14,437 nucleotides of DNA from Deltaproteobacteria bacterium (GTDB lineage Bacteria > Desulfobacterota > Desulfuromonadia > Geobacterales > DSM-12255), in the NCBI GenBank assembly GCA_017861215.1, contig JAGFXN010000009.1:1-14437 (forward strand), in the 5' to 3' direction. Under the pieces are notes generated by a model that did no database searches, was not told where the DNA came from, and saw nothing but the letters and a program-made list of their open reading frames with translations. This document shows, in pieces, positions 1 through 6,765 of the stretch. Each line of letters begins with the position of its first letter. Position 1 is the first letter of the stretch. Made by a program: the position numbers and the translations under genes.

Positions 1-506
1 AGGCTGGAAGAGCGGGCAATGATCGGATACTGTCCGTAGTGCTCCAGCATCCTGCGGAATTCGGCCCGGACATCCGGCGGAAATTCCCCTTCCGGGAAAT
101 GTTCGCGGAGTCTGGCGGCGCAGCTGAGATAGCCCTGCTCGCTCCGCTGTTCACGGACGATATCCTGCCAGCCATTGTAGTCCACGAAGGAATCAAAGAC
201 CTCGGTGCCGATAAAGAAGGAATCGTGCGCGTCAAGCAGAGAATCCCATCTCCCGTCGAGATCCTCCTTGAGTATGGCCCGCGCCAGCAGCATGCCGACA
301 GCCTTGCCGCCGATGAAGCCGCTGCCGATGAGACGGGACCTGATGGACTGCAGGTCTTCAAGGGAGAAGTAGCGGCGGACCAGGGCAAGCATGCGCTCCT
401 CGTGCCCCATGAATTGCCGGCAGAGGGTCTCCGCCATAGCCTTGCGTTCCGCAGCAGCGTCGTCGCCGGCTCCGCTCAAGGATTTTATTGAAATCTGGTC
501 ATTCAC
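1..506 (-). CDS. PEP/pyruvate-binding domain protein (PPDK/PEP synthase N-terminal-like), partial
   Basis: The minus-strand frame is open from a GTG at 504-506 to the left edge, giving 168 codons of a longer gene. The start is chosen because a GGAG ribosome site lies 5 nt upstream and the nearby ATG (501-503) hits a stop within a few codons. Residues 60-76 (IGSGFIGGKAVGMLLAR) and the segment YPIIARSSS at the cut end resemble the nucleotide-binding N-terminal domain shared by pyruvate phosphate dikinase and PEP synthase, where a lysine in a GGK loop and an RSS motif contact ATP. The part of the protein that would show whether a phosphohistidine domain or PEP catalytic domain follows lies outside the window, so the reaction cannot be stated. 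Many proteobacteria have stand-alone proteins of this kind annotated only as PEP/pyruvate-binding. The frame is clearly coding; family assignment is good, function is open. Confidence 0.8.
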   Translation of the reverse strand, partial: MNDQISIKSLSGAGDDAAAERKAMAETLCRQFMGHEERMLALVRRYFSLEDLQSIRSRLIGSGFIGGKAVGMLLARAILKEDLDGRWDSLLDAHDSFFIGTEVFDSFVDYNGWQDIVREQRSEQGYLSCAARLREHFPEGEFPPDVRAEFRRMLEHYGQYPIIARSSS

Positions 507-729
507 AGTGACTCCACAAATTATTCAGGATCAGCGTCACGCCGCTCTATGTTGTGATACTTCCGATGTGCATTAACAGAGGCCAACGTCGGGCGGTGCC
601 AGGCAGAATCACCAGCAGGGAAAACGTGCTTTGGGCAGCTTGCCAAACATAATTCGCAAGATTGTTGAAATGCATTGGCAAAGGATCCTGATGTTTATGA
701 TTCTTTGTCTAGCAAAAGGCCGCAATAAA

Positions 730-747
730 GCTCCATTGAAATGGAGC
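730..747. repeat. Perfect 8-bp inverted repeat, 2-nt spacer
   Basis: GCTCCATT (730-737) and AATGGAGC (740-747) are exact reverse complements separated by GA. There is no T-run on either side, so it is not a standard intrinsic terminator. It could be a dimeric protein-binding site or part of a decayed insertion element. Confidence 0.6.
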
Positions 748-773
748 ATCGTCAATACGTTCATGGAGAGGTA

Positions 774-811
774 TTTTGTGTAAAGCAAAATGCAAAATAG
801 TTTACACAAAA
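774..811. repeat. 11-bp inverted repeat (TTTTGTGTAAA / TTTACACAAAA), possible insertion-element ends
   Basis: The arms at 774-784 and 801-811 are exact reverse complements, separated by a 16-nt A-rich spacer (785-800). The right arm lies 8 bp from the point where the hsdM reading frame stops. The TTTACACAAAA arm resembles, from memory, the termini of some IS256-type elements; two such ends facing each other with no transposase between would be a deletion or excision scar. This reading is inference; the repeat itself is plain. Confidence 0.5.
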
Positions 812-819
812 CTGGCATT

Positions 820-972
820 TCAATTTTCTTCCAGGGTGAGCAGGTCGTCAAGACGCCGCAGAAAGAGCAGATAGGTGATCTGCTCCATGACTTCGAGAGG
901 GTTGGAAATGCCACCGGACCAGAAGGCGCCCCAGATTGAGTTGATTTGACTGCGGAGTTCGCCGGTAAGCAT
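820..972 (-). pseudogene. hsdM: Truncated type I restriction-modification methyltransferase subunit (hsdM N-terminal remnant)
   Basis: The minus-strand frame from ATG (970-972) to TGA (820-822) encodes only 50 residues, yet they match the conserved start of HsdM proteins: MLTGELRSQI at the beginning, then WGAFWSGGISNPLEVMEQIT and LLFLRRLDDLLTLEEN. Intact HsdM is about 500 residues, with this helical N-terminal domain followed by a SAM-binding methylase domain; nothing of the latter (no NPPY motif) is present. The frame ends at a TGA just after the EEN that normally leads into the rest of the domain, and the sequence beyond is unrelated AT-rich DNA with an 11-bp inverted repeat. AAGGA lies 11 nt before the ATG. 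No hsdS or hsdR is visible. I read this as the leftover of a deleted restriction locus, not a working gene. Family recognition is strong by motif; expression is unknown. Confidence 0.8.
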
Positions 973-1011
973 GGTTGATTATGTCCTTGTGGAGAAATAT
1001 TTCCCCGGCCT

Positions 1012-1035
1012 TAACCCGGTGACGACCCCGGGTTA
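1012..1035. repeat. 8-bp GC-rich inverted repeat between PAS gene and hsdM remnant
   Basis: TAACCCGG (1012-1019) and CCGGGTTA (1028-1035) are exact reverse complements around an 8-nt loop. It lies 38 nt beyond the stop of the PAS gene (minus strand) and upstream of the hsdM remnant. No T-run follows, so it is at most a weak or factor-assisted terminator. Next to it, 1039-1050 (GCTCA, AA, TGAGC) forms a second small dyad, which fits an old regulatory region for the restriction gene. Confidence 0.5.
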
Positions 1036-1072
1036 TTTGCTCAAATGAGCTTAGTGGCATCGCAGCTTTAGG

Positions 1073-1762
1073 TCACGTCCGCCGTGAGTGTTTTGTTGGA
1101 ATGTCCTTAAACTCCCGTATGTCAAAAAAATCGGGATACAGCTTCTTGGTACATTTTGGACAGATCCCATGACTGAACTGCAGCTCGGTCTTTTTAGCAA
1201 GGTATTCATCAATGGCCGTCCAGACACCATCCTTGTTGCGTATGTCCTTGCAGGATGCACATATGCTGACGAAACCTTTCAGCGGCATTTTCTTGGAAAG
1301 ATGCTGGTGGAGTCTGGCAATCATTTTTTCCTTCTTTAATTCGAGTTGCTTCAATTCTGTAGAGTCATGAAGCGTTTCAATGGCAGCAACTATCTCACCC
1401 GCGGCGTTGTGTACCGGGACAGCATCAAAAATCATATAACGTTTTTCCTCCCCCAGGCGTTCATACCAGCCTTCAGCAGTTATTCCTTCGGCAGAGAGCT
1501 TTGATCTTGCAAATTTTTTGTACAACTCGGGTAAACGTGCATACGTTCCGTCAATTACTATATCAACCAGGCAGGGGCGATGCTCCGTATAAAAAGGTTG
1601 CCATTGATTCCTGGTTTTCAGCATTTCATCTGACGGTACACCTGTTAATATTTCGCAGGCTTTATTCCAGAAAATCACTTCATGTTCAGGGGTAATGATA
1701 AAAACAGCAACGGCGGCTTCATTGAAATATTCTGAGAGGATATCATTTGTTATGGATTTCAC
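1073..1762 (-). CDS. PAS-domain protein with C-terminal paired CxxC (zinc-ribbon-like) module
   Basis: This 229-residue protein starts at GTG (1760-1762), with AAGGAG 9 nt upstream. Residues about 5-135 form a PAS sensor fold: an opening helix, VAVFIITPEHEVIFWNKACE, and a closing stretch around 121-134 (AGEIVAAIETLHDS) followed by a short linker helix (about 135-158). The C-terminal part (164-210) has two CxxC pairs, C168-x2-C171 and C201-x2-C204, in the contexts ICASCKDIR and FSHGICPKC, with a KKLYPD end. I know this module from the tails of many PAS and response-regulator proteins in Geobacter-like bacteria; the cysteines probably bind a metal or are redox-active. There is no histidine kinase, GGDEF or membrane segment, so output is unknown: it may act through partners. 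It stands alone with no signalling gene beside it; the ligand is not predictable. The final 20 residues are charged and variable. Confidence 0.85.
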   Translation of the reverse strand: MKSITNDILSEYFNEAAVAVFIITPEHEVIFWNKACEILTGVPSDEMLKTRNQWQPFYTEHRPCLVDIVIDGTYARLPELYKKFARSKLSAEGITAEGWYERLGEEKRYMIFDAVPVHNAAGEIVAAIETLHDSTELKQLELKKEKMIARLHQHLSKKMPLKGFVSICASCKDIRNKDGVWTAIDEYLAKKTELQFSHGICPKCTKKLYPDFFDIREFKDIPTKHSRRT

Positions 1763-1839
1763 TGCCGGCTTCTCCTTTTGTGATAGCCCCCGCTAGCAAT
1801 GCACCGTTTCACGGCTCTTGCCGTTCATTGTCACATTAC

Positions 1840-1866
1840 GGTAACGGGCATGCCCCTCCCGTTACC
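1840..1866. repeat. 9-bp inverted repeat at the 3' end of queF
   Basis: GGTAACGGG (1840-1848) and CCCGTTACC (1858-1866) pair exactly around a 9-nt loop. The queF stop codon (1862-1864) lies inside one arm. A GC-rich stem at the end of an operon suggests a transcript end or a 3' stabiliser, but no T-run follows in the minus direction, so it is not a canonical intrinsic terminator. The interval 1763-1839, which should hold the PAS-gene promoter, shows no clear -35/-10 pair. Confidence 0.5.
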
Positions 1867-2293
1867 CCCGCCGGTACTCTGCCGTCGGCCAGAAGGGGAT
1901 GCCGCCGCGCGGGGTGAATTCGCCGCGGACGGACAGGCTGAGCGGCTGCAGCAGCTTGACCAGGTCGTTGCAGATCCGGTTCACCCCGGCTTCGTGGAAT
2001 TCGCCGAACATGCGGAAAGTGCCGAGATAGAGCTTGAGGCTCTTGCTTTCGACGCAGAGCCGGTCCGGCTGGTAGTCGATGACGATGGTGGCAAAATCAG
2101 GCTGGCCGGTCATCGGGCAGAGACAGGTAAATTCCGGGCAGACGATATGTATCGTGCCGACGGCGCCGCACGGGTTTCTCTCCGGCAGGGCAAACGGGCT
2201 GGGAAACGCCTCCAGCAGCCCGGCATCGGGCTGGTCGTAGCGGTAGGCGGTCTTTTTCTCTCCCAGCGATTTCAGGTTTTCGTGCAGTTCCAT
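1862..2293 (-). CDS. queF: NADPH-dependent 7-cyano-7-deazaguanine reductase QueF
   Basis: QueF reduces preQ0 to preQ1 with NADPH, the nitrile-to-amine step on the way to queuosine in tRNA wobble positions; it acts in the cytoplasm. The start ATG (2291-2293) has a GGAG site close upstream and gives 143 residues, the size of the short unimodular (Bacillus-type) class. The catalytic motif LCPMTGQPDF places the nucleophilic cysteine at C59 and the general acid at D66; the family signature ESKSLKLY is at 82-89, and H100-E101 match the substrate-binding pair. It is the last gene of the mtnA-glnE-ORF64-queF run, 28 nt after ORF64. No other queuosine gene (queC, D, E, A, tgt) is in the window, so its link to its neighbours looks positional only. 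The frame is open further upstream, but that extension overlaps ORF64 and lacks QueF similarity. Confidence 0.95.
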   Translation of the reverse strand: MELHENLKSLGEKKTAYRYDQPDAGLLEAFPSPFALPERNPCGAVGTIHIVCPEFTCLCPMTGQPDFATIVIDYQPDRLCVESKSLKLYLGTFRMFGEFHEAGVNRICNDLVKLLQPLSLSVRGEFTPRGGIPFWPTAEYRRG

Positions 2294-2321
2294 GGTGACT
2301 CCTTTATCAATCGGCGGCGGC

Positions 2322-2516
2322 TCAGGACGAAAGCATCCTCTGCAGCATGAACTCGTAATCCGCCAGTTTCCGCGCCAGCTGCGCCAGTTCGGCCGGCGTA
2401 TAGACCGCTTCTCCCCGCGCCAGTTCGGCCTGCAGTCCGGCAATTGTCTCCTCCATGGTCGGCTGTTCTGCCGGAGACTTCTCCAGACCAAGCAGCCGCA
2501 GGTTCTTGCCGGTCAT
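2322..2516 (-). CDS. Small 64-residue protein of unknown function between glnE and queF
   Basis: The ATG (2514-2516) overlaps the glnE stop as ATGA, with GAGGAGAG about 3-10 nt upstream inside the glnE end, so translation is probably coupled to glnE. The 64-residue product has no signal peptide or membrane segment. After a short N-terminal part (MTGKNLRLLGLEKSPAEQPT) it appears helical: residues 21-62 are rich in Ala, Leu, Glu and Arg and contain YTPAELAQLARKLADYEFML. I do not recognise the family. The overlap, good ribosome site and snug fit between two real genes argue that it is expressed. A longer frame extends upstream inside glnE, but that part is a shadow. It might be a small regulator or partner of GlnE or glutamine synthetase; that is only a guess from position. 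Confidence 0.7.
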   Translation of the reverse strand: MTGKNLRLLGLEKSPAEQPTMEETIAGLQAELARGEAVYTPAELAQLARKLADYEFMLQRMLSS

Positions 2517-5500
2517 CCGCTCTCCTCTCCGAGGATCAGGTCGTACACGCCGCGGACCCCTTCGGTGATCTCCTCGTACTCTTTCAGCAGCGCCTTGCCG
2601 GGATGGCGCAGTTTCGGATCGTAGCCGAGCCGCCTGGCAAGTAGATCCAGGTACTCCTGCGAGCCGCCGAGGTCGTTCATGGAGTAGTCGTGGACAATCC
2701 GCAGCCGGTTCTCCAGCCGCCGCAGGAACTTGTAGCCGTTGAGGAGGATCTCGCACTCCGTGGCGGCGATGATGCCTGCCGCCCTGATCGACTTGAGGGC
2801 TGTCAGGGTGTTGTTGCTGCGGATTTCCGGGATGGTGCGGCCATGTTTGAGGAGCAGGTACTGGACGATGAACTCGACATCCACCATGCCGCCGCGACCG
2901 GTCTTGATGTTGTAGTTCCCCTTGCTCTCCCGGGCAATCTCGTTCTCCATCCGCATGCGCAGGCGATGAATTTCCGCCCGGACCGAGTCATCGGCGCTGA
3001 AGCCGTACACGGTATGGCGGATGATATCGTTGATGCCGGCAGTGAGCGCCTCGCCGCCAAGTACCACCCGTGCCTTGGTCAGCGACTGCCTCTCCCACAC
3101 CTGCGCCTCGTCGCGGTGGTAGCTCTTGAACGAATCAAGCGAGGTGACCAGCGGCCCGGCGTTGCCGGAAGGGCGCAGGCGTGTGTCCAGCTTGTAGACG
3201 TACCCCTCCCTGGTCTGGGTGGTCAGGATCATGATGATCTTCTGACCGAGCTTGGCAAAATACTCATGGTTGCTGATCTGCTTCGCCCCGTCGGTATGCC
3301 CCTGCTGGTCATAGATATAGATGATGTCGAGGTCGGAATGGTAGTTGAGTTCCATGCCGCCCATTTTCCCCATGCCGATGACGGCAAAGTCCGCCAGCCG
3401 CTCGACCCCGTCGCCATTCTGGTAGCGCGGGCTGCCGAAGCGGTGCAGCTCCAGCTTCGCTATCAGGCAGGCGGCATGCAGGCAGGCATCCGCCAGGGTG
3501 GTCAGCTGGTTGGTAATCTCCGTCTGGCCGAATTTACCGTAAATATCGTTCATGCCGATGCGGAGGAACTCTTCGTGTCGATAGCGGCGCAGTACATCAA
3601 GCTGCTCTTCAAAATCACCGGCCTGCTCCAGCATTGCCGCCAGCTCCTGCGTCATGACGGTGCTGTCCTTGAATGAAGAGGCCAGGCTGCGCGCCACCAT
3701 ACTGTCAAGGAGTTCAGGATGGCCGATTAAAATCTTTGACAGGAATTCGGACATGCCGAACAGAGAGACAATCAGCTTCAGCACCTCGCGGTTTTCCGCC
3801 AGCAGGGCAAAGAACGTGGAACGTGACCCTACTGCACAGAGAAAACGCTCCAGATTGGTCAACGCCATGTCCGGGTCAGGCGAGGCAAAAATCTCCTGCA
3901 GCAGGGGCGGGCCGATCTTCTCCAGCAGGCGGTGGGCGCGCTCGGTCAGATGAGCTTTCGGCGCGCCGTCGCGCAGCAGCAGCAGGTGATCGTAGGCGGC
4001 GTCGACGTTTTTGAAACGGTGCCCGGCAAGCATATCCTTGAGAATGTCGGCGTCGGCCTTGCGGTCAAAGAACAGGTAGATTTCCGGCGCTACCTCCTCC
4101 TTCAGCTTTTCATCGCGGGAAAGAAAGAGATTGCCGTAAATGGTGGAGACATTTGTCCGGTGTTTTTCCAGTTCCTCCCGGAAACGGCCGGCGGCGTCGG
4201 CGCAGAGAAAACCGCTGCGCCTTGCCAGGGCGAGATATTCCTCTTCCTTTTGCGGCAGGTTGTGGGTCTGTCGCTCCTGGACAACCTGAATCCGGTGTTC
4301 GACCGTGCGCAGAAAACGGTAGGCAGCAGCCATCAGACCGCAATCCTCGGCGGCGACCAGCCCTGCCTGCTGCAGGAGCTGCAATGATTGCAGCGAGTTC
4401 TTTTCGCGCAGTAGCGGATTTTTGCCGGCGTAGATGAGCTGCAGCGCCTGAATAAAGAATTCGATCTCGCGAATGCCGCCGCGGCCAAGCTTGATGTTGT
4501 ATTCACCTTCAAGCTTCCGCGCCAGGGAGGCGTCAATCTTCTTTTTCATCGACATCATATCTTCGATCAGATTGTAGTCGAGATAGCGGCGGTGAATGAA
4601 CGGCTCCAGCCTTTTCAGCAGCTCCTCTCCCAGGGGGATGGAGCCGGCGACCGGTCTTGCTTTCAGCATGGCAGCCCGTTCCCATGACTGTCCCCAGAGC
4701 TCGTAGTAGACTTCGGCGGAGCGGAGCGAGACCGCCATGTCGCCCCCCTTGCCTTCCGGCCTGAGCCCCAGATCCACCCTGAAGACAAAGCCGTCTTCGG
4801 TCACCTGGGATATTGCCCTGGTGATCATCTCCCCCTGCCGGACGAAAAAGGAGTGCAGCGAAATCTCTCCCCTGGAGCCGCCGTTGCCGTCGGCGATGCC
4901 GGTGGTTGCCCCTTCATCGGCGCTATAGAAATAGATCAGATCGATGTCGGAAGAGAAATTCAGTTCCCTGCCGCCGAATTTCCCCATGCCCAGAATGGCA
5001 AGCTCTGCTTCGCTGCCGTTCTCCGCCAGCAGCGGCAGGCCGTGCTCGGCGACCAGCAGAGAGCGGCTTGCTTCACAGGCAATCTGCAGGGTAGCTGCGG
5101 CAAGCGCGGAAAGCTCTGCCGTCACCTCTTCCAGGGGGGATAGTCCGCCGAGATCGCGCGCCGCAATGCGGAGCATCTCCCGGTATTTGAAACGGCGCAA
5201 CAGCGGCAGCAGCGCAGCGAAGTCGATGCCGGCAGGGGTAATCGCCCGCAGTGCCAGCAGCATCTCTGCTTCGCTGCGGCTTTTGTCAATCTCCAGGTCG
5301 ATAAAGAGCCAGTTGAATGCCGCCGGGTCGCGACAGATGATGTTGGTAAGAAAGGGTGAAGAACCGAGCAGCGTCACCAGCTGACCGAGCCGCAGGCTGT
5401 TGCTGCAGATTGCCTGGAGCGTTGTGCCCGGCACAACGGCAGAGATCCGCTCAAGGTTGTTGAGGGCCATGTCAGGCATGGCGCTGGCCATGACCGACTC

Positions 5501-5686
5501 TGTTATGGCCGTAACTGTTTGCGGCGGGAAAATTTCCGCCAGGAGCCGGATATTGGTAGCCGAACGTGCCGGATAGGCAAAGCCGAACCCGCCAAGCAGA
5601 TCAACCAGCGCCCGCTCGTTGTCCCCTTCGAGATCAGGGGTAAGCGCCGCTCCCAGCGCCGCCGCCAGATCCAGGACGAGGCTCAT
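2513..5686 (-). CDS. glnE: Bifunctional glutamine synthetase adenylyltransferase / adenylyl-removing enzyme
   Basis: GlnE attaches and removes AMP on a tyrosine of each glutamine synthetase subunit, under control of PII and glutamine, so it tunes nitrogen assimilation. The 1057-residue product has the expected duplicated nucleotidyltransferase layout. The N-terminal (de-adenylylating) half has GMGKFGG (233-239), SSDIDL (245-250), VDLGLRPEGKGG (304-315) and GRGGIREIEF (401-410). The C-terminal (adenylylating) half has GMGKMGG (771-777), SDLD (784-787), LDTRLRPSG (833-841) and GRGGMVDVEF (930-939). All metal-binding Asp pairs are present, so both activities should be intact. It is about 110 residues longer than E. 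coli GlnE (946), partly from an N-terminal extension. The ATG (5684-5686) overlaps the mtnA stop as ATGA, with GGTGGGG just upstream, and its own stop overlaps ORF64 the same way. No glnA or glnB is nearby. Confidence 0.97.
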   Translation of the reverse strand: MSLVLDLAAALGAALTPDLEGDNERALVDLLGGFGFAYPARSATNIRLLAEIFPPQTVTAITESVMASAMPDMALNNLERISAVVPGTTLQAICSNSLRLGQLVTLLGSSPFLTNIICRDPAAFNWLFIDLEIDKSRSEAEMLLALRAITPAGIDFAALLPLLRRFKYREMLRIAARDLGGLSPLEEVTAELSALAAATLQIACEASRSLLVAEHGLPLLAENGSEAELAILGMGKFGGRELNFSSDIDLIYFYSADEGATTGIADGNGGSRGEISLHSFFVRQGEMITRAISQVTEDGFVFRVDLGLRPEGKGGDMAVSLRSAEVYYELWGQSWERAAMLKARPVAGSIPLGEELLKRLEPFIHRRYLDYNLIEDMMSMKKKIDASLARKLEGEYNIKLGRGGIREIEFFIQALQLIYAGKNPLLREKNSLQSLQLLQQAGLVAAEDCGLMAAAYRFLRTVEHRIQVVQERQTHNLPQKEEEYLALARRSGFLCADAAGRFREELEKHRTNVSTIYGNLFLSRDEKLKEEVAPEIYLFFDRKADADILKDMLAGHRFKNVDAAYDHLLLLRDGAPKAHLTERAHRLLEKIGPPLLQEIFASPDPDMALTNLERFLCAVGSRSTFFALLAENREVLKLIVSLFGMSEFLSKILIGHPELLDSMVARSLASSFKDSTVMTQELAAMLEQAGDFEEQLDVLRRYRHEEFLRIGMNDIYGKFGQTEITNQLTTLADACLHAACLIAKLELHRFGSPRYQNGDGVERLADFAVIGMGKMGGMELNYHSDLDIIYIYDQQGHTDGAKQISNHEYFAKLGQKIIMILTTQTREGYVYKLDTRLRPSGNAGPLVTSLDSFKSYHRDEAQVWERQSLTKARVVLGGEALTAGINDIIRHTVYGFSADDSVRAEIHRLRMRMENEIARESKGNYNIKTGRGGMVDVEFIVQYLLLKHGRTIPEIRSNNTLTALKSIRAAGIIAATECEILLNGYKFLRRLENRLRIVHDYSMNDLGGSQEYLDLLARRLGYDPKLRHPGKALLKEYEEITEGVRGVYDLILGEESG

Positions 5687-6723
5687 TGCCCCACCAGGGT
5701 TTTCAGCGTCCTTTCGTAATCGCCCCTGACAATGCCTCTTTCGGTGATAATCGCCGTAATATATTTCGCCGGAGTGACATCAAAGGCAGGGTTACGGACC
5801 GCCACCCCTTCCGGGGCTATCGGCATGCCGCGCAGTTGGGTGACTTCATGGCAGGGACGCTCTTCGATCGGAATTGCATCGCCGTTTTTCAGGCTCAGGT
5901 CCAGGGTGGAAACCGGTGCCGCCACATAGAACGGAATATGGTTTTCCTTTGCCAGGACGGCGACGCTATAGGTCCCTATCTTGTTGGCGGTATCGCCGTT
6001 GGCCGCAATCCGGTCGGCGCCGACGATCACGCAGTCAATTTCCTTCTTGCGCATGAACCAGCCGGCCATATTGTCGGTAATGAGCGTCACCGGAATGTTG
6101 TCCTTCATCAGTTCCCAGGCGGTCAGGCGCGCCCCCTGCAGCCAGGGGCGGGTCTCGTCGGCAAAAACCCCGATCTTCTTCCCCGACTCGTGCGCCGCGC
6201 GGATTACCCCGAGCGCCGTGCCATAACCGGCAGTCGCCAGTCCGCCGGCGTTACAGTGGGTCAGCACCGTGGCGCCGTCACGGATAAGAGCCGCGCCGTG
6301 GGCCCCAAGCGCCCTGCAGATCTGCAGATCTTCTTTTTCAATGCTGATGGCTTCTGCTTTGAGGAGGGTACGGATAGAGTTGAGATCCTTGTCCCGGTTG
6401 GCATCCGCCACTTTCTTCATCCGTTCGATTCCCCAGAACAGGTTGACGGCGGTGGGGCGTGTTCTGGCGAGAACGTCGCAGACGTTGTCGAGCTGGCGGA
6501 AGAATGATTCGTGCGTATCGGCAATAATATCCCTGGCCCCCAGAGCAACTCCCATTGCCCCGGCCACGCCGATAGCCGGGGCGCCGCGAATGATCATGCC
6601 GCGGATCGCCTCGGCAACCCCCTGGAAATCGTCGTATTCGTTATAGACCTCTTCGGCCGGCAGCCGAGTTTGATCGATCATGACAACCCTGTTATCGCGC
6701 CACTCGATTGTTCGAAAAGACAT
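5683..6723 (-). CDS. mtnA: S-methyl-5-thioribose-1-phosphate isomerase
   Basis: MtnA converts 5-methylthioribose-1-phosphate to 5-methylthioribulose-1-phosphate, an aldose-ketose isomerisation in methionine salvage; the fold is shared with eIF2B subunits. The product is 346 residues, the normal length. RGAPAIGVAGAMG (46-58) begins the substrate-binding region; THCNAGGLATAGYGTALG holds the catalytic cysteine C157; VGADRIAANGDTANKIGTYS holds the catalytic aspartate D237. The ATG (6721-6723) has AAGGA 8 nt upstream. It is the first gene of the minus-strand operon and overlaps glnE by 4 bp. No other mtn gene is present here, so the remaining salvage steps, or an alternative dihydroxyacetone-phosphate-type shunt, must be encoded elsewhere. 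It is transcribed divergently from mraZ across a gap of about 235 bp. Confidence 0.96.
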   Translation of the reverse strand: MSFRTIEWRDNRVVMIDQTRLPAEEVYNEYDDFQGVAEAIRGMIIRGAPAIGVAGAMGVALGARDIIADTHESFFRQLDNVCDVLARTRPTAVNLFWGIERMKKVADANRDKDLNSIRTLLKAEAISIEKEDLQICRALGAHGAALIRDGATVLTHCNAGGLATAGYGTALGVIRAAHESGKKIGVFADETRPWLQGARLTAWELMKDNIPVTLITDNMAGWFMRKKEIDCVIVGADRIAANGDTANKIGTYSVAVLAKENHIPFYVAAPVSTLDLSLKNGDAIPIEERPCHEVTQLRGMPIAPEGVAVRNPAFDVTPAKYITAIITERGIVRGDYERTLKTLVGQ

Positions 6724-6765
6724 GATGCGGATCCTTTGTTGGCTATGGGAATTGGCAACGGATGA

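Larger units (their letters stand above)
507..819. other. Gene-poor interval with inverted repeats; no supported gene
   Basis: This 313-bp stretch lies between the PEP-binding gene and the hsdM remnant. Its right part (about 640-830) is visibly more AT-rich than the genes around it. I see no frame with family similarity: the open frames crossing it are short and out of phase with the hsdM remnant. It holds an 8-bp perfect inverted repeat at 730-747 and an 11-bp inverted repeat at 774-811. The part next to 506 must carry the promoter or leader of the PEP-binding gene, but I see no convincing -35/-10 pair. Decayed mobile-element DNA is the simplest guess, unproven. Confidence 0.6.

Noticed and set aside
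39..491. 150-residue plus-strand frame at the left edge
   Set aside because: The minus strand carries the PEP/pyruvate-binding motifs over the same interval; the plus frame has none.
609..914. 101-residue minus-strand frame crossing the hsdM remnant
   Set aside because: It is out of phase with the hsdM frame and shows no similarity; the GELRSQI frame (820-972) is the meaningful one.
1799..2350. 183-residue plus-strand frame opposite queF
   Set aside because: Shadow of queF; the QueF catalytic motif and signature are on the minus strand.
2690..3676. 328-residue open frame on the plus strand opposite glnE
   Set aside because: It lies wholly within glnE, whose motifs are complete; no domain or ribosome site supports the antisense frame.
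5686..6507. 273-residue plus-strand frame opposite mtnA
   Set aside because: Antisense shadow of a well-supported gene; no family similarity.
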